Below are positions 40,857 through 50,078 of a DNA stretch of 64,000 bases, piece after piece. The stretch lies in the NCBI GenBank assembly GCA_903837345.1, contig CAILUG010000019.1:62001-126000 (forward strand). Direction: 5' to 3'. The DNA is from an uncultured Gammaproteobacteria bacterium (GTDB lineage: Bacteria; Pseudomonadota; Gammaproteobacteria; Pseudomonadales; Pseudohongiellaceae). Position 1 is the stretch's first letter. Every line of letters starts with the position of its first letter. The position numbers and the translations under genes are program-made. The notes under the pieces are model-generated. The model ran no database searches, was not told the DNA's origin, and saw only the letters and a program-made list of their open reading frames with translations.

Positions 40857-41150
40857 ACGAGCTCCTCTGGAAATGACTGGTATTACAATTCGCAGGGGGG
40901 CATGACGGTAAAGTTGATCGCCTGATTCCCCGACAAGCCTGCAGCTGATTTTCTTATTGATTGACGCGAACTGCTGTTTCGCGCAACTGGCAGGAAGACG
41001 GGTAATACTACAACGTCTTGTAAACAGCACCATAGCGGGCCTGTAAAACGACCGGAAATTCCATATTGTTTGCACGGCAATTATCGGGCGGAGCCGTACT
41101 GGCTGGTTCGCGAAGTTCTGCCCAAGGCTGTGCGTTATCGGAAAATGTTT
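40857..41150. other. Intergenic region, secreted operon / lytic transglycosylase
   Basis: 294 bases with no gene. It contains an inverted repeat CGCGAA-CTGCTGT-TTCGCG (40965-40983). No promoter with two good hexamers was found. Confidence 0.4.
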
Positions 41151-42377
41151 TCAATTGCTGGCAGCAGAGCTCGATCGCAGCATTTCCAGGAATTCGTAGG
41201 AGGCATAGCCGTCGGGCTTGAGGCGGTGCCTGATCTGGTAGTCGCGCACGGCTTCGCGTGTGCGGGTGCCGAGCACGCCATCGGGGTTGCCAATGGTAAG
41301 GCCGGCCTGGATCAGCAGGTTCTGCAACTCCTCGACATCGGCACGGGCCAGTGCGCGTTCTTCCCTGGCGGGCATGTGCGCTATCGGGCCTTCACCCATG
41401 AAACGGTCGGCGAGATGGCCTACCGCAATGGCGTAGAAGTTGGAGCGGTTCCATACCAGGGTGGTGCGGAAATTGTTGTAGGTGAGGAAGGCGGGGCCGT
41501 CGGCACCGGCGGGCACGACGATGGAGGCCGGCATGTCGCCGTTGCCGATGGGTTTGCCATCAAGGCGTTTCACACCCAGCGCATTCCAGTCTGTCACACT
41601 TTTGCGAACCCCGGTGCCAGTCAGCTCATATTCAAAATTCTTCGGCAACACCACTTCCCGGCCCCAGCGCTCGCCGCCTTTCCAGCCGGATTCAGCCAGA
41701 TAGTGGGCGGCCGAGGAAAGCACATCCGGCAGCGAATGCCAGATGTCGATGCGGCCGTCACCGTCGCCATCCACAGCATAGTGCGTGAAGGTGGAGGGCA
41801 TGAACTGGCACTGACCCATGGCGCCGGCCCATGACCCGGTCATGTCGGCCGGTTTGATGTGGCCAGCCTGGATGATTTTGAGGGCAGTCAACAATTCACT
41901 GCGGAAAAAATCGCTGCGGCGCGGATCGAATGCCAGCGTGGCCAGCGCATTGATTACCGAAAAGCCGCCGGTGTCATCGCCGAAATTGCTCTCAAGTGCC
42001 CAGAACGAGACCAGATATTGCGGCTGCACGCCATATTGTTTTTCCAGTTGCTTTAACAGGATTTTGTGTTTCTCCAGCAGCTCGCGGCCGCGGCGGATGC
42101 GGGTGTCGCTGATGCGTCTTTGCATGTAGCCGGAAAAGGTCTGCACGAATTCAGGCTGGCTGCGGTCGAGTTCCAGCACACGCGGCAACGGCTGGTCTAC
42201 GCCGGTGAAGGCGGCATCCAGTGTGGAGGTGGAGATGCCTTTGCTTGCGGCTTCACTGCGCAGTGCTGCCAGCCACGCGGCAAAATCCTCGTTCTCGGCT
42301 GCCAGGGTCGGGCGCACCAGTATCAGGAATAACGCGATTAAAACGGTGGAGCCAACTCCACACAAACGCTGCTTCAT
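41151..42377 (-). CDS. Lytic murein transglycosylase (MltB-type, GH103)
   Basis: Cleaves peptidoglycan glycan strands to make anhydro-muropeptides. 408 residues: signal peptide (about 1-26, IALFLILVRPTLAAENED), catalytic domain with FWALESNFGDDTGGFSV (catalytic Glu in ALESNFG) and SWAGAMGQCQFMPSTF, then a C-terminal peptidoglycan-binding domain (LIQAGLTIGNPDGVLGTRTR). No lipobox, so periplasmic rather than lipoprotein. Third in an operon with a kinase and regulator, 22 bases behind the regulator, which suggests envelope-state control. Confidence 0.92.
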   Translation of the reverse strand: MKQRLCGVGSTVLIALFLILVRPTLAAENEDFAAWLAALRSEAASKGISTSTLDAAFTGVDQPLPRVLELDRSQPEFVQTFSGYMQRRISDTRIRRGRELLEKHKILLKQLEKQYGVQPQYLVSFWALESNFGDDTGGFSVINALATLAFDPRRSDFFRSELLTALKIIQAGHIKPADMTGSWAGAMGQCQFMPSTFTHYAVDGDGDGRIDIWHSLPDVLSSAAHYLAESGWKGGERWGREVVLPKNFEYELTGTGVRKSVTDWNALGVKRLDGKPIGNGDMPASIVVPAGADGPAFLTYNNFRTTLVWNRSNFYAIAVGHLADRFMGEGPIAHMPAREERALARADVEELQNLLIQAGLTIGNPDGVLGTRTREAVRDYQIRHRLKPDGYASYEFLEMLRSSSAASN

Positions 42378-42399
42378 CTTGGCGGTTCTGTCTGTAAGT

Positions 42400-43071
42400 T
42401 TATTGCCACTCGAACTTGTAACCCACTGCGTACAATGAATGAATCAGTTCTTCTTCCGGCACCTGCACACTGATTTTCTTGCGCAGTTTCTTGATATGGC
42501 TGTCGATGGTGCGGTCACTCACCACGCGGCCGTCGGAGTAGATCTTGTCGACCAGTACGCTGCGCGAAAAAATGCGGCCGGGCTGGTCTGACAACACCTT
42601 CAGCAGCTGGAACTCCACCGCAGTCAGGTGCAGATCGTGGCCATGGATGGTGGCCTTGTAGGTGTCGATGTCGAGCACGAGACCGCGATCGCCGGGTTTG
42701 TCCTTGCCTTCGCTGCGACGCAGCACGGCCTTGGCGCGCGCCACCACTTCGCGCGGGCTGAACGGCTTGCAGATGTAGTCGTCGGCGCCAAGTTCGAGGC
42801 CCAGCAGGCGGTCAATCTCGTCAATCTTGGCGGTGATCATGATCACCGGCAATTGTGAATGCTTGCGGATGTCCTTGCAGATCTCCACGCCGCTCTTGTT
42901 GGGCAGCATCAGGTCGAGCAGCACCAGATTGGTGTGATGCTCGGCCAGCCATGGTTGCACCAGCGCGCCGTCATTGAGGGTGGTGACATCAAAGCCGCTC
43001 TGGATCAGATAGTCCTGCAACAGGCTGGCAAGCTTGATTTCGTCTTCGACGATCAGGATATGTTGTGACAT
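42400..43071 (-). CDS. OmpR-family response regulator
   Basis: 223 residues. Receiver domain with acidic pocket IVEDEIKLASLL, phosphoacceptor in VLLDLMLPNKSG and ITAK / CKPFS lysine; C-terminal winged helix (LTAVEFQLLKVLSDQPGRIFSR, VVSDRTIDSHIKKLRKKI, IHSLYAVGYKFEW). Closest to the BaeR branch by pattern, an assignment from memory, not alignment. It is 25 bases behind the kinase gene and 22 before the lytic transglycosylase. Confidence 0.92.
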   Translation of the reverse strand: MSQHILIVEDEIKLASLLQDYLIQSGFDVTTLNDGALVQPWLAEHHTNLVLLDLMLPNKSGVEICKDIRKHSQLPVIMITAKIDEIDRLLGLELGADDYICKPFSPREVVARAKAVLRRSEGKDKPGDRGLVLDIDTYKATIHGHDLHLTAVEFQLLKVLSDQPGRIFSRSVLVDKIYSDGRVVSDRTIDSHIKKLRKKISVQVPEEELIHSLYAVGYKFEWQ

Positions 43072-43096
43072 GTAATTACCTCTTTTGCTGACAATG

Positions 43097-44575
43097 TCAG
43101 GCCTGTGGTTCCATGGTACGCGGGAAAGTGATCGTGAGTCTCAATCCTCCCAGCGGAGAATGCCCGGCGGCAATGGTGCCACCGTGGGCATTGACGATGT
43201 TCTGGCAGATGGCGAGGCCGAGGCCCGAGCCACCTTTGGCGCGATTGCGTGACAGTTCCACCCGGTAAAGACGATCGAACAGGTGCTCGAGGTCGTTATC
43301 GCTGACGCCGGGGTCGCTGTCCATCCATTCCACCAGAATATGATGGCCGTCTTCGCGGGCAGTGACCTGCAATTCACCGCCTTGATTGGTGTAGCGCAGC
43401 GAATTCTGCAGCAGATTGTCGAACAACTGTTGCAGCCGGTCGGGATCACCCACCATCGGCAACGACTGGTCGTCCTGGGAAGACCCGATTGTGAGGCTGA
43501 CCCGCAGATCGGCCGAGACCAGCTTGGCATGTTTGCCGAGGCTGACTTCCAGGATTTCACTGAGATCGATGTTGTCTTTCTTGTAGATGAGGGCGCCGAT
43601 GTCGGACAGCGACAACTCATGCAGATCGTTGACCAGTGTATTCAGGTGCACCACTTCCTGGTGCAGCGAATCCAGTGTTTCGGCATTGAGCGGGCGGATG
43701 CCGTCCTGCACGGCTTCCAGTTCGCCGCGCAATACCGCCAGCGGTGTGCGCAGCTCATGCGAAATATCGGCTATCCACTTCTGGCGTGCGCTTTGGTTCT
43801 GCTGCAAAGTGGTGGCCAGGGTATTGAAGTCCTCCGACAGCTGGGCGAGCTCGTCGCTGCCGCTGACCGGAATGCGTGAACTGTAGTCGCCACTGGTGAG
43901 TGCGCGCGCGCCTTTCACCATCTGCCGCACCGGCCGGGTCAGGAAGGAAGCGGCCGGGAACGCGAGCAGGGCCGTCAGCAGGCCGAGACCCACGGCGATG
44001 TAGAAGAATTTGTTCTGCTGTTGTTCTTTGAATAGCAGGTCAGCCTGTTCCGACAGTTGCTGGCGGCTGGTGACCGCCAGAAAGCCAACGGTCTTGCCCT
44101 CGACCAGGATGGGGTTGAGTGTGGCGGCTTCCGGCGACGGCTCGCCGGACGTATGTGGCGTACGGCGTATGAGCTTCTTGTCGGGGTCGAGCAATTGCAG
44201 ATAGGGGCGGGCGGGACTGTATTCGGATGAGTAATACCAGTCATTGATCTGGTCGATGCGGTTGGGGATGGGGCGTTTGATGCGGCGCGTTCTGGCTTCG
44301 ATCAGATCAGGGTCGGCCGAGCTCTCGATACTGCTGGAAATGAGACCGAGGAAGATGTTGTTGTCCTTGCGGATCGCTTCCCAGGAGCCGTTGACGCTGT
44401 AGAACTGTTCCAGCCCCTTGATCAGGGCCGGCACCTGCCGTTCCTCGATGCGACTGACATACTCGAGAAAGCCGCGGTTGAAGTTCAAATACCACACGCT
44501 GTACGTGGCCACATAGGCCAACGCATTTGCCAGCAGGAAAATGAAAAGAAGTTTGTATTTGATGCTCAGCCGCAT
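43097..44575 (-). CDS. Transmembrane sensor histidine kinase
   Basis: 492 residues, BaeS-like layout: membrane helix 1 (about 8-30), periplasmic sensor (about 31-187), helix 2 (about 188-210, FFYIAVGLGLLTALLAFPAA), HAMP domain, HisKA with ADISHELRTPLAVLRGELE and HATPase with QNSLRYTNQGGELQV, DSDPGVSDNDLEHLFDRLYR and GGSGLGLAICQNIV. Heads an operon with the response regulator and a lytic transglycosylase. No Shine-Dalgarno is visible before the ATG. Confidence 0.92.
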   Translation of the reverse strand: MRLSIKYKLLFIFLLANALAYVATYSVWYLNFNRGFLEYVSRIEERQVPALIKGLEQFYSVNGSWEAIRKDNNIFLGLISSSIESSADPDLIEARTRRIKRPIPNRIDQINDWYYSSEYSPARPYLQLLDPDKKLIRRTPHTSGEPSPEAATLNPILVEGKTVGFLAVTSRQQLSEQADLLFKEQQQNKFFYIAVGLGLLTALLAFPAASFLTRPVRQMVKGARALTSGDYSSRIPVSGSDELAQLSEDFNTLATTLQQNQSARQKWIADISHELRTPLAVLRGELEAVQDGIRPLNAETLDSLHQEVVHLNTLVNDLHELSLSDIGALIYKKDNIDLSEILEVSLGKHAKLVSADLRVSLTIGSSQDDQSLPMVGDPDRLQQLFDNLLQNSLRYTNQGGELQVTAREDGHHILVEWMDSDPGVSDNDLEHLFDRLYRVELSRNRAKGGSGLGLAICQNIVNAHGGTIAAGHSPLGGLRLTITFPRTMEPQA

Positions 44576-44583
44576 GGCTGGAT

Positions 44584-44589
44584 ACTATA
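44584..44589 (-). promoter_or_regulatory. Candidate -10 box of the kinase operon; leaderless start possible
   Basis: Minus-strand TATAGT ends eight bases before the ATG, which would place the transcription start at or within a base or two of the start codon. The -35 candidate (GGGCAA) is poor. Confidence 0.33.
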
Positions 44590-44664
44590 CCTGAATTCCC
44601 CGGTCTTGCCCTTGCAGAGCCGTGCTTTCTTGGCTTTTGCACAATAACCAAACACGTGGTCCGC

Positions 44665-47600
44665 ATGGCCCCATCCTCTGACATTCTGGCGACGTTCCAC
44701 CCGGTGACACGGGCCTGGTTCGAGCGCGCGCTGGGCCAGCCCACACTGCCCCAGCAGGAAGCATGGCCGGCGATCATGGCAGGACGTCATACCCTGATTG
44801 CCGCTCCCACCGGCAGCGGTAAAACCCTGGCGGCTTTTTATGTGGCGATTGACCGGCTGCTGAAGGCCGGCCTCACCCCGGGCCACTACCGCAGCCAGAC
44901 TTCGGTGCTGTATGTATCGCCCCTGAAAGCGCTGGGCAACGATATCCAGCGCAACCTGCAACTGCCGCTCTCCGGCATCACCGAACTGCTGCCGGAATTC
45001 GGCTTGCCGGCGGTGGAGATAAGAGTGGCCGTGCGCACCGGCGATACGCCGCAGCCGGAACGCCAGGCCATGCTGAAAAAGCCGCCGCATATTCTGGTGA
45101 CCACGCCGGAATCGCTGTATCTGCTGCTGACCAGCAAGGGTGGCCGCCAGCTGCTCAGCACCGTCAACACGGTAATCCTCGATGAAATCCACGCGATGAT
45201 AGGCGACAAGCGTGGCTCGCATCTGTCGCTGTCACTGGAGCGCTTGCAGAAGCTGGTGGCGCAACCGCTGCAACGCATCGGGCTCTCGGCCACGCAGAAA
45301 CCGATTGAGCGGGTGGCGCAATATCTGGTGGGTATGGACAACATCCATGCGGGCCATACCGATTGCGTAATCGTCGACAGCGGCCATCGCCGCCGGCTGG
45401 ATGTCACGCTGGAAGTGCCGCGCTCGCCGCTCACTGCGCTGATGAGCAACGAGGTGTGGGGTGAGATCTATCAGCGGCTGGAACAACTCACCCAGAACCA
45501 TCGCACCACCATCATATTTGTGAACACGCGCCGGCTGGCCGAGCGGCTGGCAGTCACGCTCGGTGAGCGCATCGGCGCCGAGCTGGTGGGCTCGCATCAC
45601 GGCAGCATGAGCAAGGACCACCGCTTCGATGCCGAGCAGCGACTCAAGCATGGCCAGCTGCGCGTGCTGGTGGCAACGGCGTCGATGGAACTCGGCATCG
45701 ATGTCGGTGCCGTGGAACTGGTGGTGCAGATCGCCTCACCCAAAGGCATCGCCGTGTTCCTGCAACGCGTGGGCCGCAGCCGTCACCAGGTAGGCGGCGT
45801 GCCGAAAGGCATGCTGTTTCCGTTGACGCGCGATGATCTGGTGGAATGCAGTGCGCTGCTCGACAGCATCCGCCGTGGCGAGCTTGATCTGTTGGTGATT
45901 CCCGACAAGCCGCTCGACATCCTCGCGCAGCAAATCGTCGCCGAGTTGGCCAGCATGGAAGACGCAGACTCCGCAGGCGACGACGGCGGGTGTGCACTGG
46001 ATGACTTGTGGCACCTGGTCACCCGCTCCTGGGTTTATCGTGACTTGCAGCGTGCAGAATTCGACGCCATCGTGAGCATGCTGGCCGAAGGCTACAGCAC
46101 CCGCCGTGGCCGCAGCGGTGCGCTGCTGCATCTGGACCTGATCAACAACAGGGTGCGGCCACGCAAGGGTGCGCGCCTTACTGCCCTCACCAACGGCGGC
46201 GCCATTCCTGACATGTTCGACTATCAGGTAGTGCTGGACCCGGACGACATGGTGGTGGGCTCCGTCAACGAAGACTTTGCGCTCGAATCATTGCCCGGTG
46301 ACGTGTTCACGCTCGGCAACCACAGCTGGCGCATGCTGCGCATCGACGGCCTCAAGGTGCGCGTCACCGATGCGCATGGTCACCCGCCATCGATACCGTT
46401 CTGGCTTGGCGAAGGGCCGGGCCGTACCCGGGAATTGTCGGAATCAGTGTCGCGCCTGCGCGAGGAACTGTTCAAGCGCTTTGTCGATTCACCCGATGCG
46501 GGCACCCGTTATCTTGAACAGGAAGTAGGCCTGCCAGTGGAAGCCGCAGAACAACTGGCCAGTTACTTGTATAGTGGCAGTACCGCCCTCGGCGTGATGC
46601 CCACCCGCGACACGCTGGTGCTGGAACGATTCTTCGACGAAGTGGGTGACATGCATCTGGTGCTGCACGCGCCGTTCGGCAGCCGCGTCAACAAGGCGTG
46701 GGGGCTGGCACTGCGCAAGCGCTTCTGCCGCAGTTTCAATTTCGAACTGCAGGCGGCTGCCAACGAAGACAGCATCGTGATTTCGCTGGGCTCGGTGCAC
46801 AGCTTCGAACTGGGCGATGTCTTCAATTATCTGCAAAGCAGCAGCGTGGAGGATGTGCTGGTGCAGGCATTGCTGGATGCGCCGATGTTTGAAGTACGCT
46901 GGCGCTGGAACTCCAGCCGCGCGCTGGCAGTGGCGCGCAATCGCAACGGCAAACGCATTCCGCCGCAGTTCCAGCGCATGGCGGCGGAAGACTTCGTGGC
47001 ACAGGTGTTCCCCGACCAGATCGCCTGCCAGGAAAATCTCAGTGGCCCGCGCCAGGTGCCGGAGCATCCATTGGTGCAGCAGACCATCCATGACTGCCTG
47101 CATGAAGCCATGGATATCGATGAGCTGAAGGAAATCGTGCGCCGCATTGAAACCCATGAGGTGCAGCTGGTGGCGCGCGATCTGCGCGAGCCGTCACCGT
47201 TCGCGCAGGAAATCATCAATGCGCGCCCCTATGCATTCCTCGATGATGCGCCGTTTGAAGAACGTCGCACGCTGGCAATCCGCAACCGCAGTTGGGTGGA
47301 CCCGGCCGAGAATGCCGATTACAGCGCACTGGACCAGGTGGCTATTGATCGCGTACGCGAAGAAGCCTGGCCGTGGATACGCAGCGCCGACGAACTGCAC
47401 GACGCGCTGATGCTGATGGGGTTCATGACTTTTGGCGAAGTGCATGGCCACAGCGAAACCCGCGGCGGTGGCAGCGAACTGCTGGATATGGAAGCCGATC
47501 TTTCATTGTTCCTGGCCGAGCTGGTCAAACAGCAGCGCGCCACCGAAGTGCGGCGCGGAGCCATCCGGCTGATTATTGCCAGCGAGAAACAGCCTCTGTT

Positions 47601-49173
47601 CGCAGCGCTGGGCAGCGACTGGCTTTGCAAACCGCCGGTGACATTGCCGCCAGCATTGCAGCAACAAGTCTTTAGCAAAGAGGCGGCTCTCACCGAATTG
47701 TTGCGTGGTCGTCTCGAAGCGCTGGGGCCAGTTACTGTACGTCAGCTCGGCGACAGCCTGGCTTTGGCAAAGAGCGAGATTGAATTCGCGTTGAGCGCGC
47801 TGGAAGTGGAGGGTTTTGCATTCCAGGGTTTTTACACGCCACTTATCGCAGGCTCCGCCGCCACCGAAAAGGAATGGTGTGAGCGACGCCTGCTGCATCG
47901 CATTCACCGCTACACGATCGATGCACACCGCGAAAGCATCAAGCCGGTGTCGCTGCAGGTGTATATGCAATATCTGCTGGCGCTGCATGAAGTGCAGCCG
48001 CTGACTGACGAGATTACCTTGCCAGGCCTGACTACTGCGGAAAACCTGCGACGCCTGCTGCAGCAACTGGATGGCATCACCGCACCCGCCACCGCGTGGG
48101 AGAGCGACATTCTGCCGGCCCGGCTGCCGCACTACGATCCGGCCTGGCTGGATCAGCTCTGCATCAGCGGGCAGGTGAGCTGGGGCCGCATGCTGCAACC
48201 ACGTGAAGCCGGCAGCGCGGGCAAACTGGCCGGGCCGATCAAGAGCACACCACTGAATATTGTGCAGCGTCGCAATCTGGATCTGTGGCAGGCCCTGGCA
48301 GCGCAGGAGCCTTGCAACAATGAACAACTGTCGTCAGCCGCGGTGTTGCTGCGCGATATTCTGCAAACACACGGTGCCAGCTTTTTCACGGATCTGTGCC
48401 GCCTGTCGGGCCTGATGGCGATACAGGCCGAGCAGGCATTGGCAGAACTGGTGAGCCTGGGCCTTGTTACCAGCGACAACTTCACCGGCCTGCGTGCACT
48501 GCTGACGCCCGACAGCCACAAGCCCAAACTGGGCAGCCATCAACGCCGGCGCGCGATCTATGGCATTGAGGATGCCGGCCGCTGGGCCTTGCTGGTTGTT
48601 GGCACGCAAGCGCAGGCAGCGCTCAATGAGGAGCAGCTGGAGCGACTGATACAGATCTATTTCTCGCGCTGGGGTGTCATCACCCGCAAGGTGCTGGAGC
48701 GTGAACAGAATGCACCACCCTGGCGACAACTGTTGATCAAGCTGCGCCGGCTGGAGTTGCGCGGTGAGGTTCGTGGCGGCCGTTTCATCAGCGGTGTGGG
48801 GGGTGAACAGTTTGCACTGGCTGACACGGTGACGGCGCTGCGCAAGCAGCAGAAAAGCTGGCAGGAAAGGTTGGAAACTGACACGAGCAGTTTGCCGCTG
48901 ACGGCGGACAGCAAGCCGCGGAGCGCGTTGCGCCACATCATCAATGCCACCGATCCGCTCAACCTGCTGGGCACTCTGCTGCCTGACAAACGCGTGCCAC
49001 ACCTGAGCGGCAACCGCATACTGTTCGAAGACGGCCTGCCGATTGCGGTGCTGGAGAAGGATGAAGTGAAACTGCTGCGCAATCACGACAGCGGCACGCA
49101 CTGGGAATTGCAGAAGCTGTTGCAGAAGAAGACGTTTCCACCGAGGCTGCGGGCTTATATCGGCAAGGTGTAG
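44665..49173 (+). CDS. lhr: Full-length ATP-dependent helicase Lhr
   Basis: A 1502-residue superfamily 2 DNA repair helicase, the long bacterial form (E. coli 1538). Lhr-Core: Walker A APTGSGKTLAAF, VILDEIHAMIGDKRGSHLSL (DEIH box), HHGSMSKDHRFDAEQRLKHG and QRVGRSRHQVGGVPKGML. A winged-helix and beta-sheet core and then the Lhr-CTD follow. In E. coli the CTD is reported to hold uracil-DNA glycosylase activity; the residues needed are not checked here. A GTG at 44656 adds three residues. Divergent from the kinase operon. Confidence 0.94.
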   Translation: MAPSSDILATFHPVTRAWFERALGQPTLPQQEAWPAIMAGRHTLIAAPTGSGKTLAAFYVAIDRLLKAGLTPGHYRSQTSVLYVSPLKALGNDIQRNLQLPLSGITELLPEFGLPAVEIRVAVRTGDTPQPERQAMLKKPPHILVTTPESLYLLLTSKGGRQLLSTVNTVILDEIHAMIGDKRGSHLSLSLERLQKLVAQPLQRIGLSATQKPIERVAQYLVGMDNIHAGHTDCVIVDSGHRRRLDVTLEVPRSPLTALMSNEVWGEIYQRLEQLTQNHRTTIIFVNTRRLAERLAVTLGERIGAELVGSHHGSMSKDHRFDAEQRLKHGQLRVLVATASMELGIDVGAVELVVQIASPKGIAVFLQRVGRSRHQVGGVPKGMLFPLTRDDLVECSALLDSIRRGELDLLVIPDKPLDILAQQIVAELASMEDADSAGDDGGCALDDLWHLVTRSWVYRDLQRAEFDAIVSMLAEGYSTRRGRSGALLHLDLINNRVRPRKGARLTALTNGGAIPDMFDYQVVLDPDDMVVGSVNEDFALESLPGDVFTLGNHSWRMLRIDGLKVRVTDAHGHPPSIPFWLGEGPGRTRELSESVSRLREELFKRFVDSPDAGTRYLEQEVGLPVEAAEQLASYLYSGSTALGVMPTRDTLVLERFFDEVGDMHLVLHAPFGSRVNKAWGLALRKRFCRSFNFELQAAANEDSIVISLGSVHSFELGDVFNYLQSSSVEDVLVQALLDAPMFEVRWRWNSSRALAVARNRNGKRIPPQFQRMAAEDFVAQVFPDQIACQENLSGPRQVPEHPLVQQTIHDCLHEAMDIDELKEIVRRIETHEVQLVARDLREPSPFAQEIINARPYAFLDDAPFEERRTLAIRNRSWVDPAENADYSALDQVAIDRVREEAWPWIRSADELHDALMLMGFMTFGEVHGHSETRGGGSELLDMEADLSLFLAELVKQQRATEVRRGAIRLIIASEKQPLFAALGSDWLCKPPVTLPPALQQQVFSKEAALTELLRGRLEALGPVTVRQLGDSLALAKSEIEFALSALEVEGFAFQGFYTPLIAGSAATEKEWCERRLLHRIHRYTIDAHRESIKPVSLQVYMQYLLALHEVQPLTDEITLPGLTTAENLRRLLQQLDGITAPATAWESDILPARLPHYDPAWLDQLCISGQVSWGRMLQPREAGSAGKLAGPIKSTPLNIVQRRNLDLWQALAAQEPCNNEQLSSAAVLLRDILQTHGASFFTDLCRLSGLMAIQAEQALAELVSLGLVTSDNFTGLRALLTPDSHKPKLGSHQRRRAIYGIEDAGRWALLVVGTQAQAALNEEQLERLIQIYFSRWGVITRKVLEREQNAPPWRQLLIKLRRLELRGEVRGGRFISGVGGEQFALADTVTALRKQQKSWQERLETDTSSLPLTADSKPRSALRHIINATDPLNLLGTLLPDKRVPHLSGNRILFEDGLPIAVLEKDEVKLLRNHDSGTHWELQKLLQKKTFPPRLRAYIGKV

Positions 49174-49189
49174 AGGCGGAATGCCAGTC

Positions 49190-49308
49190 TCAATAGTTTT
49201 CGACCAGTGCTGGCATCATTCCCAAATTATTCACAAGCGGGATAAAGTCACGATCCGTGAACAGTAGCAGATCGCGCCGGTTTTTAGGGGCATTAGCCTC
49301 TTTTCTGA
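49190..49308 (-). pseudogene. Remnant of a PIN-domain (VapC-like) toxin gene
   Basis: Minus-strand reading from about 49308 gives EANAPKNRRDLLLFTDRDFI followed by PLVNNLGMMPALVENY and a stop. LLLFTDRDF resembles the C-terminal acidic strand and helix of PIN nucleases in VapBC toxin-antitoxin pairs. Nothing upstream of about 49308 on that strand is PIN-like and there is no antitoxin, so this would be only the last third of a gene, cut where the cassette-like DNA begins. Short, so moderate confidence. Confidence 0.4.
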
Positions 49309-49324
49309 AATTTTCGGAGTATCT

Positions 49325-49945
49325 GTGGAATCAAAGGAGCATTGGGAAACGGTATACACGACCAAATCTTCTACCGAAGTTAGTTGGTTTCAAGAACATG
49401 CGCAGCTGTCCTTAAAACTCATTCGTGACGCAAAAATTCCATCTTCCGCATCAATTATTGACGTCGGTGGTGGCGCCTCTAAGCTTGTCGATGATCTCTT
49501 GGCCAGTGGCTATGAGTATTTAACGGTTCTGGACTTGTCTGCCGCCGCAATGGCTGCGGCCAAAGCTCGACTTGGCAACGCTGCTGGCCGCGTCAACTGG
49601 TTGGAGGCCAACATATTAAGCGCTGAACTTCCAGCAGGTGCTTATGATGTTTGGCATGATCGAGCCGTGTTCCATTTCCTGACTACTGATGATGAGCGTC
49701 AGGTTTATGTGAATCAGGTGTTGCACGCAGTAAAACCCAACGGGCTTGTCATCGTCGCTACTTTTGCCGAAGATGGTCCAACCAAATGTAGTGGTCTACC
49801 TGTTACACGTTACAGCGCAAGTGAGCTTCATGCCCGGTTTGGCAAGCCATTCCTGTTGCTTGGCCATGAAAAAGAAACGCATCACACTCCCGCTGGCAAC
49901 GAACAAAAATTCGTTTATTGTTTGTTCCGAAAAATTGCTTCGTAG
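49325..49945 (+). CDS. Class I SAM-dependent methyltransferase on a probable gene cassette
   Basis: 206 residues, no signal peptide. Rossmann motif I SIIDVGGGASKLVDDLL, LDLSAAAMAAAKARL and the later VWHDRAVFHFLT with LHAVKPNGLVIVATFAEDGP. The substrate is unknown. GTG start at 49325 with GGAG six bases upstream. It is more AT-rich than its neighbours and ends six bases before the R'' box of an attC site, the arrangement of an integron gene cassette. The 5' end lacks a recognisable cassette boundary (GTTRRRY). Confidence 0.88.
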   Translation: MESKEHWETVYTTKSSTEVSWFQEHAQLSLKLIRDAKIPSSASIIDVGGGASKLVDDLLASGYEYLTVLDLSAAAMAAAKARLGNAAGRVNWLEANILSAELPAGAYDVWHDRAVFHFLTTDDERQVYVNQVLHAVKPNGLVIVATFAEDGPTKCSGLPVTRYSASELHARFGKPFLLLGHEKETHHTPAGNEQKFVYCLFRKIAS

Positions 49946-49951
49946 TGAGCA

Positions 49952-50075
49952 GGCTAACCAGGCGTTCAACGCGGACAGTTTGCAGCGGGGCATTTGCTTC
50001 GCAAATTTTACGCCCCGCTGCAAACCACTCCGCCGGCAGGCCGGCTCCGTTCTGCCGGGTAACTTGGCGTTGGGC
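49952..50075 (+). mobile_element. attC: Integron-type attC recombination site
   Basis: R'' GGCTAAC (49952-49958) and L'' GTTCAACG (49964-49971) on the left; R' GTTGGGC (50069-50075), which fits GTTRRRY, with GTAAC (L') just before it on the right. Complementing the right end gives GCCCAAC...GTTAC, which pairs with the left boxes apart from one mismatch in R''. The interior has a perfect 13-bp inverted repeat TTTGCAGCGGGGC / GCCCCGCTGCAAA (49979-49991, 50012-50024) and a small inner hairpin. The size, about 124 bp, is in the range of chromosomal integron sites. An extra hairpin-forming block (about 50025-50055) makes it asymmetric. Confidence 0.72.
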
Positions 50076-50078
50076 TTC

